This document shows positions 45,761 through 54,056 of a DNA stretch of 64,000 bases, in pieces (positions within the stretch are counted from its first letter, which is position 1; every line of letters starts with the position of its first letter). Under the pieces are notes generated by a model. That model was not told the origin of the DNA, ran no database searches, and worked only from the letters and a program-made list of their open reading frames with translations. The stretch comes from Acidovorax sp. FJL06. GTDB taxonomy: Bacteria; Pseudomonadota; Gammaproteobacteria; Burkholderiales; Burkholderiaceae_C. The stretch is taken from contig NZ_QAJR01000002.1 of the NCBI RefSeq assembly GCF_003852545.1, positions 37,096 through 101,095 on the forward strand, read 5' to 3'. The position numbers were made by a program, and so were the translations under genes.

Positions 45761-46685
45761 TCCGCGCGCCCAGGTCGTTCACCCGCTCCAGGAACTGCGT
45801 GAGGTAGGCATGCAGGCCGTTGGTGAAGATTTCGTCGATGCGCATGAACTTCAGGTGCGCCAGCAACTGCCCCGCATGCCGCTGGGTCTCGGCCGACGGG
45901 CTGCCGTCCAGCATGCCGAGGTGGCCCATCACCTCCTGCAGGCAGGCGTGCAGCGAGCGCGGCATGTCGGCCCGCAGGATCAGCAGCTCGGCCACGCGCT
46001 CGGGCGTGATCACGTCGCGGTAGACCTTGCGGTAGGTCTCGAAGCCCGAGACGCTCAGCAGGACCGCGCTCCAGTGGTAGTAGTCGTGGTCCTGGTCCTG
46101 CGCGGTGGCCGCACCCCAACCATCGCTTGGCGCAGCATGGAATTTCACATCCAGCAAGCGTGCCGTGTTGTCGGCCCGCTCCAGAAACATGCCCAGGCGC
46201 ATGAAATGCAGCGCCTCGTCCTGCAGCATCGTGCCCACCGTGGCGCCCCGCGACAGGTGCGAACGGAACTTCACCCATTCAAAGAAATGCGCAGGGTCGC
46301 TCTCCAGCGCGCCGCTGGCCAGCAGCCGGTGCACTTCGAGCCAGGTCTGGTTCTGGATCTCCCAGGCCTCGGTGTTGAGCGCACCGCGCACGGCCCGCGC
46401 GTTCTCGCGCGCAGCCTGCAGGCAGGCCACGATGGACCAGGGGTTGGCCGGGTCCTTGGCCATGAAATCCAGCACCTTGGCGGGCGCCACCTCGCCATGC
46501 CGGGCGGTGTAGGCGGGCAGCAGATCGCTGATGGACAGCAGGCCCTGCCAGCCCAGCGCGGCCACGTCGGCAGATTGGGGCAGCAGCGCGCTCTGGTGGT
46601 TCACGTCCAGCATGCGGGCGGTGTTCTCTGCCCGTTCGGTGTAGCGAGCCATCCAGAACAGGTGGTCGGCGGTGCGGCTCAGCAT
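45726..46685 (-). CDS. Stand-alone alpha-E (DUF403) domain protein
   Basis: 319-residue all-helical protein whose N-terminus MLSRTADHLFWMARYTERAE is the alpha-E signature; a second signature unit is FMRLGMFLERADNTARLLD at about residue 173. It is probably a partner of the ATP-grasp/amidoligase proteins on the opposite strand; no activity is known. The 5' end is duplicated: the same 56 bases recur 149 bases upstream with a stronger ribosome site. ATG 46685 is the start that keeps the frame, with GGGGGG as a usable ribosome site. The upstream copy is out of frame and ends across this start. The 3' end overlaps the convergent transglutaminase gene by 35 bases. Confidence 0.85.
   Translation of the reverse strand: MLSRTADHLFWMARYTERAENTARMLDVNHQSALLPQSADVAALGWQGLLSISDLLPAYTARHGEVAPAKVLDFMAKDPANPWSIVACLQAARENARAVRGALNTEAWEIQNQTWLEVHRLLASGALESDPAHFFEWVKFRSHLSRGATVGTMLQDEALHFMRLGMFLERADNTARLLDVKFHAAPSDGWGAATAQDQDHDYYHWSAVLLSVSGFETYRKVYRDVITPERVAELLILRADMPRSLHACLQEVMGHLGMLDGSPSAETQRHAGQLLAHLKFMRIDEIFTNGLHAYLTQFLERVNDLGARISRDFLVPSAV
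46630..46685. repeat. Direct repeat, inner copy (5' end of the alpha-E gene)
   Basis: 56 bases covering the first 18-19 codons of the functional alpha-E frame. They match 46779-46834 with one mismatch (GCGAGCC versus GCGGGCC), an offset of 149 bases, which is not a multiple of three. Confidence 0.9.
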
Positions 46686-46840
46686 ACGCCCCCCTTGTTC
46701 AACGGGGGCAGAGAACCCCGGGCGTGCTGCGCACACTGGCGGTGTTGTCTCGAAAGCCCTGCTGCGCAGGACTTTTCCGCCCGTTCGGTGTAGCGGGCCA
46801 TCCAGAACAGGTGGTCGGCGGTGCGGCTCAGCATGGTCAT
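46679..46840 (-). pseudogene. Duplicated 5' fragment of the alpha-E gene, now a 53-residue upstream reading frame
   Basis: The frame starts at ATG 46840 behind a strong GGGAGG site, reads MTMLSRTADHLFWM and further alpha-E residues, then diverges into unrelated sequence (SCAAGLSRQH) and stops at TGA 46679-46681, overlapping the ATG of the intact gene. It is either the original start displaced by a tandem duplication or a leader frame coupling translation to the inner start. The repeat copy occupies 46779-46834. Confidence 0.75.
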
Positions 46841-46938
46841 GTCCTCCCGGGGCTTGGCGTGGCACTGCCCGCACCAAGCAAGTTCCAGGCCCCGGCCACC
46901 AACACTGAACAAAAATAGGATCTACCGCCCGCTCCTGT

Positions 46939-48096
46939 TCATCTTTTAGCTAACTTTTTGATAGCTGAGGAAACAACGGGCGCAGGGGGCGGCGGTGCTG
47001 CAGCCACTTCGGCTGCGGCCGCGCCCGCGGCGCGCACCACCTCGTGCACAAAGCGGAGCTTGGCGAGCGCCTGCTCGGCCAGCGCAAAGGGGTAGGCGTC
47101 CAACTGGCCCAGGCTGCGCGTGAGGCTGTTGAGCAGCAGCGTCAGGGGCACGAGGTGCCGCAGCATGGTGTCGAAGTCGGGCGCCGGGGTGGCAAAGGGA
47201 TCGACGGCACGGCTGTGCTGCGCGCCGTAGATGCCCGGCACCGTGACCTCGGTGGCATAGCTGGCCGAGGTCTCCAGCAGGTCGATCATGTGCAGGTAAT
47301 GGGCCCAGGTCTCTGCCCAGTCCTCCCAGGGGTGGGCTGAGGCGTAGGCGCTCACATGGTGGTCGGCCCAGTCGCCCAGGTCATTGCCCTTGGCATAGTG
47401 GGCCTGGAGCGCAGCGGCGTAGTCTTGGCGCTCGTCACCGAACACGCGGCGGAAGTCGTCGCTGCGGCCGCCGTCGCGCACCAGTTGGTCCCAGTAAAAA
47501 TGGCCGGACTCGTGGCGCAGGTGGCCGATCAGCGTGCGGTAGGGCTCGCCCAGGGCAATGCGCCGACGGGCACGCTCGTCGTCGTCGGCCTCGGCCACAT
47601 TGAGCGTAATGGTGCCGCCGTGGTGGCCCGTCAGCACCGGCGGCCCCCCGGGCACCTCGGCCAGCAGCTCGAACACGGGCCCGGCGCGCCCGAGCGCGGG
47701 CTCCAGGCCCAGGCGGGCCAGGCCGTAGTACAGGCGCCGCTTGGCGGCCTCGGTCTGCATCCAACGGCCCCGATGGGCAGCTTCGGCCAGATCGGGCGTC
47801 GCCCGCGTCTGCCGGCAGGACACGCACAGTTCGGTGTAGTCGTTGGCGGGCACCGCAAAGTTGCAGGCCTGGTGCTCGGTGTGGTTGCGGCACATGCGGT
47901 ACAGGCGCCCGCTGTGGTCGGCACTGCCTCGCGCCCCTCTGCGCCGCCACAGGTCGGCACCGTCCTGCGGCGCAGGCACCAGGGCCGCCATGGTCAGCAC
48001 ATCGGGCAGGAAGGCCAGCGCGCTGCCGCAGTGCAGGCACTGCACGCTGTCGAAAAAGACCAGATGGCCGCAATGGTCGCAATTGAATACCCGCAT
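46939..48096 (-). CDS. Zinc-ribbon putative metallopeptidase
   Basis: 385-residue soluble protein. The N-terminal zinc ribbon (CDHCG, CLHCG) and a second Cys set (CRNH, then CVSCRQ near residue 90) are followed by a zincin-type active site HESGH (H195, H199) in RHESGHFYWD. The downstream acidic/His segment WEDWAETWAHYLHMID may give the third ligand. This matches the family of putative zinc-binding metallopeptidases with an N-terminal ribbon. The C-terminus is Ala/Pro-rich and ends IKKLAKR, with repeat-like DNA beneath it. It probably belongs with the adjacent amidoligase/transglutaminase genes as a protease, but this is inferred from position only. ATG 48096 places the ribbon at the start. 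Confidence 0.85.
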   Translation of the reverse strand: MRVFNCDHCGHLVFFDSVQCLHCGSALAFLPDVLTMAALVPAPQDGADLWRRRGARGSADHSGRLYRMCRNHTEHQACNFAVPANDYTELCVSCRQTRATPDLAEAAHRGRWMQTEAAKRRLYYGLARLGLEPALGRAGPVFELLAEVPGGPPVLTGHHGGTITLNVAEADDDERARRRIALGEPYRTLIGHLRHESGHFYWDQLVRDGGRSDDFRRVFGDERQDYAAALQAHYAKGNDLGDWADHHVSAYASAHPWEDWAETWAHYLHMIDLLETSASYATEVTVPGIYGAQHSRAVDPFATPAPDFDTMLRHLVPLTLLLNSLTRSLGQLDAYPFALAEQALAKLRFVHEVVRAAGAAAAEVAAAPPPPAPVVSSAIKKLAKR

Positions 48097-48161
48097 GGTG
48101 TGGAGCTTATCGGGGGCGCGGCAATGCGCAAGGCATCCGGTGCGCCCGCTGCCGCACCCCT

Positions 48162-48206
48162 GCAAAAGAAAAAAGCAGGCGCCAGGGCGTGCCTGGTGCC
48201 TGCTTT
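48162..48206 (-). terminator. Rho-independent terminator after the BON lipoprotein gene
   Basis: On the minus strand a 15-base stem (AAAGCAGGCACCAGG with its partner, one mismatch) and a 5-base loop are followed by TTTTTTCTTTT. It lies 67 bases after the BON gene stop and just upstream of the metallopeptidase gene, so it separates the two transcripts. Confidence 0.85.
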
Positions 48207-48272
48207 CCAAAAAGTGCCAATGCCGGGCCGGGCCATCGCCCGCCCGGGCATCGGGTCAGGTCTCACCCTTGC

Positions 48273-48590
48273 TCAGGGCCGGACAACGATGCTGTTGCGC
48301 ACTTCACGCACATGCTTGGTGGTGCGGGCAATGTTCTCGGCCTGGTTCTTCTCGGCCTGCGACTTGGCAAAGCCCGAGAGCTGCACCGTGCCGTTGAGCG
48401 TCTCCACGCTGATGGAGGTGGCCGACACGTTCTTGTCTTCGGCCATCTTGGCCTTGATGGCGGTGGTGATGCCGGCGTCATCCACATAGGCGCCCACGGT
48501 CTGCTGGTCGCGGGCCACCGAACAGCCAGTGGCCGTGGCGATGGTGATGCCGGCGACAGCGGCGAAAGCAAGGGCACGTGCGTATTTCAT
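48273..48590 (-). CDS. BON-domain lipoprotein (OsmY-like)
   Basis: 105-residue predicted lipoprotein. A signal peptide with a lipobox near TATGCS precedes one BON domain (VDDAGITTAIKAKMAEDK, then NGTVQLSGFAKSQAEKNQA and VREVRNSIVV). BON proteins bind membranes and protect the envelope during osmotic stress. ATG 48590 has an AAGGAAAA ribosome site. It has its own strong terminator, so probably a single-gene transcript. The 270 bases upstream hold no other gene. Confidence 0.88.
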   Translation of the reverse strand: MKYARALAFAAVAGITIATATGCSVARDQQTVGAYVDDAGITTAIKAKMAEDKNVSATSISVETLNGTVQLSGFAKSQAEKNQAENIARTTKHVREVRNSIVVRP

Positions 48591-48864
48591 GGTGTTTTCC
48601 TTCGTCAAGAATGGTTGGGAACACGGGGCAAAAGCGCATCCAGTCTACCGGCCCGCAGCGCCTTGCGCGGTGGGTGAGCATTGGAACACGGCCCCACTGT
48701 AGGCAGCGGCCCGGGCCCGGGGTGCCGGCGCTCCGCGCACCCCTGTGTCGGCGCCGTGGCGGAGGGTGCGTAGGACAACGCGCCGCAGGTGCGACCCGGC
48801 ATGGCCACCGAGGGCTGCCCTGGAAAGAGCACAGGGAACAGGCGTCCGGCGTGCCGCGCCCCCA

Positions 48865-50268
48865 TCATTCCCCCTGGCCAGCCACCGGCGGCGGCTCCAC
48901 CGGCGCCCGCTGCAGCGGCAGCACCGCCGACAGCAAGGTGCCATGGCCAGGGCGCGAAGTGAGCGCCAGGCGCCCCCCTGCCGCCTCGACGCGGTGGCGC
49001 ATGCCGGCCAGCCCGTGCGAGGTGGGCCGCACGGCGGCGGGGTCGAAGCCCACCCCATCGTCGCGCACCTGCACCGCCACATGGGTGGGGTGGGCATGCA
49101 CCGAGACCAGCACCTTCGTGGCCCGGGCGTACTTGCCGATGTTGGTCAGGGCTTCCTGCACCATGCGGTACACCGTGAGCTGGGTGGCATCGGGCAGCTG
49201 CACGGCCTCCAGGCTGGTCTCGACCTGGATGCCCGCGCGCTCGGCGTATTCGCGCGTCAGGATTTCCAGCGCGGCTGTGAGCCCCAGGTTGGACAGGGAC
49301 GAGGGGCGCAGGTCTTCGATGATGCGGCGCTTGAGCGCAATGCCGCTGTTGAGGGTGTCCGTGAGGTGCTTGAGGCGCTCGGCGATGTCGGGTGCCGTGG
49401 CATTGATCTTGGATTTGAGGCGCGCCACATCGAGCTTGGCGGCCGTGAGCAGCGCACCCAGCTCGTCGTGCAACTCGCGCGCCAGGTGTCCGCGCTCTTC
49501 TTCGCGCACCTGCTGCAGGTGGTTGGCCAGCTCCGACAGCGTGGCAGTGCGCTCGCGCACCAGGCCTTCCAGCCGGTCCCGCTCGCGCTCCAGCAGCGCC
49601 TGCTCCCGCTGGTTCACGGCCTGCACGGCCTGCGCCTGGCGCAAATACATGTAGAAGGCCAGCAGGCCGATCACGGTGACGGTGGCGATGCCCAGGCGCG
49701 ACAGCGTAAGCGACTGCTCGATCTGCGCCCGGCCCTGCGACAGGCGCGCGTCGCTGCGCGCAACCAACTCCTGCGCATGCATGCGGATCGCCTCCATGTG
49801 CTCCTTGCCCACATCGGTGTTGAGGATGAACTTCCAGGCATCCTCGTTGCCCTTGCGGCGCAGCCGCAGGCTCAGCTCCATCTCGGCCAGCTTGCGTGCG
49901 ATCTCCCGGGACAGCAGCGCAAACTCCAGCATGTCATCCGGGGTATCGACGAACTGGCCACGCAGCCGGTCCATGTGGGTCTGCACGGTGGCGACGGCCC
50001 TGTCGTAGGGCTCCAGGTAGGTCTCGTTGCCGGTGAGCAGGTAGCCCCGCTGGCCCGTCTCGGCATCCAGCATGCTCTGCAGCAGCTTGTTCACGTCGCC
50101 GCGCGTGGCCACGCCCTGGGTCATCTGCTCCAGCGCAGCCTGCGAGCGCATGTGCCCCGTCTCATTGATGCCCACCAGCACCATCGCGGCCAGCAGCGCC
50201 ATGGGCAGGCTCAGCGCCATTTTGCGGACCTTGGGCAACCAGTGTTGGGTGTTTTCCTGGAGAGTCAT
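48865..50268 (-). CDS. Sensor histidine kinase with CHASE3-like periplasmic domain
   Basis: 467-residue inner-membrane kinase of the NarX/DegS type. A membrane segment (about residues 16-34), a periplasmic helical CHASE3-like domain with LLQSMLDAETGQRGYLLTGNE, a second membrane segment (about 195-212), a coiled-coil, a HisKA_3 region with phospho-acceptor H267 (LARELHDELGALL) and an HATPase domain (EALTNIGKYA, DDGVGFDP, GLAGMRHRVEAAGG). ATG 50268 is the start that places the first helix correctly. It is divergent from a NarL-type regulator, its obvious partner. The signal sensed is unknown. Confidence 0.92.
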   Translation of the reverse strand: MTLQENTQHWLPKVRKMALSLPMALLAAMVLVGINETGHMRSQAALEQMTQGVATRGDVNKLLQSMLDAETGQRGYLLTGNETYLEPYDRAVATVQTHMDRLRGQFVDTPDDMLEFALLSREIARKLAEMELSLRLRRKGNEDAWKFILNTDVGKEHMEAIRMHAQELVARSDARLSQGRAQIEQSLTLSRLGIATVTVIGLLAFYMYLRQAQAVQAVNQREQALLERERDRLEGLVRERTATLSELANHLQQVREEERGHLARELHDELGALLTAAKLDVARLKSKINATAPDIAERLKHLTDTLNSGIALKRRIIEDLRPSSLSNLGLTAALEILTREYAERAGIQVETSLEAVQLPDATQLTVYRMVQEALTNIGKYARATKVLVSVHAHPTHVAVQVRDDGVGFDPAAVRPTSHGLAGMRHRVEAAGGRLALTSRPGHGTLLSAVLPLQRAPVEPPPVAGQGE

Positions 50269-50404
50269 ATGCCTGTTCTTTATTCTGGATAATGGACCAT
50301 CACCGGCCAGCGGCCCCAGCCCCGCAACGGCACGCCGGCCCCCGCAGGACACCCCTCGCCCCGCACACCCGCAGCAGCGCGGCGGCCCCACGAAAGAAGC
50401 ACCA

Positions 50405-51037
50405 ATGATCAAGATCGGCATTGTGGATGACCATGCGATTGTTCGCGCCGGGTTGCGGCAGTTCCTGTCGGAGCACGTGGACCTGCGGGTCGAGGGCGAG
50501 GCCGCCAACGGCCGCGAGGCCATCGACCTGGTGCGCAACAAGGAGATCGACGTGCTGCTGATGGACCTGTCGATGCCCGGCCAGAGCGGGCTCGATGCGC
50601 TGGCCATGCTGCGCGCCAAGGCCCCCGACATGGGCATCCTGATCCTGAGCGGCTACCCGGAAGAACACTATGCGATCACCCTGATCCGCCAGGGCGCGAG
50701 CGGCTACCTGAACAAGGAATGCGAGCCCGCGGAGATCGTGGAAGCCATCCGCACCATCGCGCTGGGCCGCCGCTACCTGACGCCCACCGTGGCCGAGTTG
50801 CTGGCGCAGCAGCTCAACCGCAAGGACGACGCCCCGCCCCACGAGCAGCTGTCGGAGCGGGAGTTCCAGGTGTTCCTCAAGCTGGCCAAGGGCGAGACGG
50901 CGGGCGACATCGCCAAGGCCCTGTCGCTGAGCGTCAAGACCGTGAGCACCTACCGCACGCGGCTGATGGAAAAGATGGGCCTGTCGTCCAACAGCGACCT
51001 GACCTACTACGCGCTCAAGAACCGCCTGATTGATTGA
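50405..51037 (+). CDS. NarL/FixJ-family response regulator
   Basis: 210-residue transcription factor. The receiver domain has acidic DDH near residue 8-10, phospho-acceptor D54 (LLMDLSMPG) and the switch Lys region YLNKECEPAE. The C-terminal LuxR-type helix-turn-helix is at about residues 145-205 (LSEREFQVFLKLAKGETAGDIAKALSLSVKTVSTYR). Divergent gene order with the HisKA_3 kinase indicates a two-component pair; its targets are not visible here. Confidence 0.94.
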   Translation: MIKIGIVDDHAIVRAGLRQFLSEHVDLRVEGEAANGREAIDLVRNKEIDVLLMDLSMPGQSGLDALAMLRAKAPDMGILILSGYPEEHYAITLIRQGASGYLNKECEPAEIVEAIRTIALGRRYLTPTVAELLAQQLNRKDDAPPHEQLSEREFQVFLKLAKGETAGDIAKALSLSVKTVSTYRTRLMEKMGLSSNSDLTYYALKNRLID

Positions 51038-51121
51038 CATACAGGTCGCCTGTGCCCACCGCCTGCCCGGGGCAGGGCCGGGTTGGGCCATGCGCCGCAC
51101 AGGGGCTCACGGCGGCACCCG

Positions 51122-51547
51122 TCACGCGCCCGAGGGCGGAGTCCGTGAACCGCTCACATCCACGCCCACCGGATGGCTGCTGCTGTGCAGCACGCAGTAG
51201 TCCACCAGCGCATCGATTTCGTTGGATTTGTCGAACACCGCATCCACCCCGAGCTGCGCGCAGCGCATGCGCACATCGGGGGTGGCATAGTTGCTCAGCA
51301 CCACCATCTTCTGCCCCGGGCGGCGCGTGCGGCAGGCTGCCAGCACCCCCAGCCCGCTGCCCTGGCGCAGGAACAGATCGACGATGGCCAAGTCCCATTG
51401 CTCGCCATGGGTGGCGAGCCATTGCGTGCCCTCGTCCTCGGTTTCTGCCACCCCCACGGCCTCCACAGACGCCAACTCTTCCAGCGTACCAATGAGGTTC
51501 TCGCGGATGGTCGCGTTGTCTTCAACAATGTAGGTGCGCAGCTTCAC
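51122..51547 (-). CDS. Single-domain response regulator
   Basis: 141-residue receiver without a DNA-binding output domain. It begins VKLRTYIVEDN, with acidic E9/D10 and phospho-acceptor D57 (LAIVDLFLRQG), SNY for the Thr/Ser switch position and FDKSNEID for the Lys. The C-terminal 20 residues are Ser/Pro-rich. It converges on the NarL-type gene and may be a phosphate sink or protein-interaction output for the same kinase, which is inference. GTG 51547 is preferred; GTG 51559 would add four residues. Confidence 0.85.
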   Translation of the reverse strand: MKLRTYIVEDNATIRENLIGTLEELASVEAVGVAETEDEGTQWLATHGEQWDLAIVDLFLRQGSGLGVLAACRTRRPGQKMVVLSNYATPDVRMRCAQLGVDAVFDKSNEIDALVDYCVLHSSSHPVGVDVSGSRTPPSGA

Positions 51548-51660
51548 AGGCGGGTCCACGTTGGCGATCAGCGCAGGGGCACGCTGCTCTCACCCTGAAT
51601 TTAAGCGTTGGGGTGCCCGGATTCTGCCAGCGGCAACAGGTTGGGGCTGTAGGAGCAGTC

Positions 51661-52410
51661 CTACCGCGCCGCGCACACCGGGCAGTGGGGAGCACGCTGC
51701 ACGCGCATCGTGTTCCACTCCATCGAGCGGCCGTCCAGCATCAGCAGCCGGCCCGCCAGCGACGGCCCGATGCCCGCCAGCAGCTTGAGCGCCTCGGCCG
51801 CCTGCATGGCACCCACCACGCCCACCAGGGGGGCGAACACGCCCATGGTGGAGCAGCGCACCTCTTCAAACTCCGCGTCCGGCGCAAAGATGCAGGCATA
51901 GCAGGGTGATTGTGCGTCGCGGGGGTCCACCACCGTGATCTGGCCGTCGAACTGGATCACCGCGCCCGCCACCAAGGGCTTGCCGTGGCGCACGCAGGCG
52001 GCGTTGACCGCGTGGCGCGTGGTGTAGTTGTCGCTGCAGTCGAGCACCACCGTGGCCGCCTGCACCAGGCCCTCCAGGGCCGCCGCGTCCACCCGGGCCT
52101 GCAGCCGGGTCACCCGCACCCCGGGGTTGATGGCCGCGATGGCCTCGGCGGCCGAATCCACCTTCGGAAGCCCCACGCGCGCCGTGGTGTGCGCAATCTG
52201 GCGCTGCAGGTTGGTGAGGTCCACCACATCGTCATCCACCAGCGTGATGTGCCCCACGCCCGCCGAGGCCAGGTAGAGCGCAGCCGGCGACCCCAGTCCG
52301 CCCGCGCCGATGATGAGGACGTGTGCGGCCAGCACCCGCTCCTGCCCCTCAATGCCCATTTCATCGAGCAGGATGTGGCGGGAATAGCGCAGAAGCTGGT
52401 CGTCGGTCAT
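51661..52410 (-). CDS. moeB: MoeB/ThiF-type ubiquitin-like-protein activating enzyme
   Basis: 249-residue E1-like adenylyltransferase that activates the C-terminal glycine of MoaD or ThiS. Nucleotide-binding IIGAGGLGSPAALYLASAG, the DDDVVDLTNLQRQ segment, the zinc site CYAC plus CPVC, and the CSTMGVFAP region are all present. It could serve molybdopterin or thiamine synthesis and sequence alone does not separate them; the formate dehydrogenases here need molybdopterin. It lies 87 bases downstream of the protease gene, separated by a terminator. Confidence 0.9.
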   Translation of the reverse strand: MTDDQLLRYSRHILLDEMGIEGQERVLAAHVLIIGAGGLGSPAALYLASAGVGHITLVDDDVVDLTNLQRQIAHTTARVGLPKVDSAAEAIAAINPGVRVTRLQARVDAAALEGLVQAATVVLDCSDNYTTRHAVNAACVRHGKPLVAGAVIQFDGQITVVDPRDAQSPCYACIFAPDAEFEEVRCSTMGVFAPLVGVVGAMQAAEALKLLAGIGPSLAGRLLMLDGRSMEWNTMRVQRAPHCPVCAAR

Positions 52411-52443
52411 GAAGTCTCGGGCGAAAGGGCCAATGGAAGGCGT

Positions 52444-52476
52444 GAAAAAGGCTGGATTCCTCGCGAAATCCAGCCT
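52444..52476 (-). terminator. Rho-independent terminator after the processing protease gene
   Basis: On the minus strand AGGCTGGATT pairs perfectly with AATCCAGCCT around an 8-base loop and is followed by a run of T. It lies 22 bases after the protease stop and in front of moeB. Confidence 0.85.
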
Positions 52477-52497
52477 GAAGAGCAGAGCGCGAAAGGC

Positions 52498-53934
52498 TCA
52501 ATTCTCTTTCTTTTCTTCCTTGCGTTCCGTCAGGGTCTTGCTGACCAGCACCGGGCGGCCCCTGAGCTGGTTGAGCGCCTGCACCAGCTGGAAGTCCTTG
52601 TCGGTCCCGAACTCGGGGATCTTGCGCTCGGCGGCCGGCTTCTTGGCCTCGTCTTCCATGCGCTTGCGGGCTTCCTCGCGCGCCTTCTCACGGGCCTCGT
52701 CCTTCTTTTCTTCGCCCTGGCCGCTGCCCAGGTGCTTTTCGAGGTCGGCCTCGCGCATGCGCAGGGCCGCAAAGGGGCTGCCCTCTTCCGACTCGTCGAT
52801 CATCACGTCGGGCACGATGCCCTTGGCCTGGATCGACTTGCCGCTCGGGGTGTAGTAGCGCGCCGTGGTCAGCTTGATGCCGGTGTCCGGGCCCAGGGGG
52901 CGCACCGTCTGCACCGAGCCCTTGCCAAAGGTCTGGCTGCCCATGATGGTGGCGCGCTTGTGATCCTGCAGTGCGCCGGCCACGATCTCGCTGGCCGAGG
53001 CCGAGCCTTCGTTCACCAGCACCACCAGCGGCACCGACTTGAGTGCGGCGGGCAGGCGCTTGAGCGGGTCGCCCCCGCCCCGGCGCTGGTAGTAGTCGGG
53101 CGCGGCCTTGTAGGTGGCTTTGCTGTCGGCCAGCTGGCCGTTGGTGGTGACCACGGTCACGTTCTCGGGCAGGAAGGCTGCCGAGATCGCCACGGCAGCA
53201 TCCAGCAGGCCGCCCGGGTCGTTGCGCAGGTCCAGCACCAGGCCCTTGAGGTTGGGCTCCTGCTTGTAGACCTCTTCCACCTTGCGCACAAAGTCATCCA
53301 CCGTGCGCTCCTGGAACTGCGACAGGCGGATCCAGCCATAACCGGGCTCCACCACCTTGCCCTTGACGGACTGGGTCTTGATCTCTTCGCGGGTGATGGT
53401 GACGGGGAAAGAGCGGTTCTCGTCCTTGCGGAAGATGGTGAGCGTGACCTTGGTGTTGGGCTCGCCGCGCATGCGCTTGACGGCGTCATTGAGCGCCAGG
53501 CCCTTGACGGCCGTTTCGTCGATCTTGGTGATCAGGTCGTTGGTCTTGAGGCCCGCGCGGAAGGCCGGCGAGCCCTCGATGGGGGAAACCACCTTGATCA
53601 GCCCGTCTTCCTGGGTGATCTCGATGCCCACGCCCACGAAACGGCCCGAAGTGCCCTCGCGGAATTCCTTGAAGGACTTCTTGTCGAAATACTGGGAGTG
53701 CGGGTCCAGGCTGGAGACCATGCCCGAGATGGCGTCGGTGATGAGCTTCTTGTCATCCACCGGCTCCACATAGTCGGTCTTGACCAGGCCGAACACGGCG
53801 GACAGCTGCTGGATTTCCTCCAGCGGCAGCGGTGTCATGGCGCCACGCGCCACGGTTTGCAGTGACACCGTGGTGAGCGCACCCGCCACCACGCCTACCG
53901 ACACCCATCCTGCAATCTTGAGTTTTTGGCCCAT
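52498..53934 (-). CDS. C-terminal processing peptidase (S41 family)
   Basis: 478-residue periplasmic serine protease. An N-terminal signal or anchor (WVSVGVVAGALTTVSL) precedes a PDZ domain (GVGIEITQEDGLIKVVSPIEGSPA) and the S41 core with nucleophile Ser in NEGSASASEIVAGAL and general-base Lys in TFGKGSVQ. The C-terminal about 90 residues are highly charged (EEKKDEAREKAREEARK), probably a coiled or disordered tail. It is a CtpA-type enzyme trimming proteins from a C-terminal tail; the substrate is unknown. It is downstream of gpmA on the same strand. Confidence 0.94.
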   Translation of the reverse strand: MGQKLKIAGWVSVGVVAGALTTVSLQTVARGAMTPLPLEEIQQLSAVFGLVKTDYVEPVDDKKLITDAISGMVSSLDPHSQYFDKKSFKEFREGTSGRFVGVGIEITQEDGLIKVVSPIEGSPAFRAGLKTNDLITKIDETAVKGLALNDAVKRMRGEPNTKVTLTIFRKDENRSFPVTITREEIKTQSVKGKVVEPGYGWIRLSQFQERTVDDFVRKVEEVYKQEPNLKGLVLDLRNDPGGLLDAAVAISAAFLPENVTVVTTNGQLADSKATYKAAPDYYQRRGGGDPLKRLPAALKSVPLVVLVNEGSASASEIVAGALQDHKRATIMGSQTFGKGSVQTVRPLGPDTGIKLTTARYYTPSGKSIQAKGIVPDVMIDESEEGSPFAALRMREADLEKHLGSGQGEEKKDEAREKAREEARKRMEDEAKKPAAERKIPEFGTDKDFQLVQALNQLRGRPVLVSKTLTERKEEKKEN

Positions 53935-54056
53935 ACAACACCTTTTACCGCTTCAAAACCAATATACACCTTGGAAGGGCCAAGCCCGCCGCAGTTCCGC
54001 ATGGATGCTCACTTTGGCGGCGATCAGCGGGGTTTTCCCCCGCCTTTACCTGCAAT

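Noticed and set aside
51646-51661. GTAGGAGCAGTCCTAC hairpin at the moeB stop considered as a terminator
   Set aside because: Six-base stem with a 4-base loop and no T-run on either side; too weak to call.
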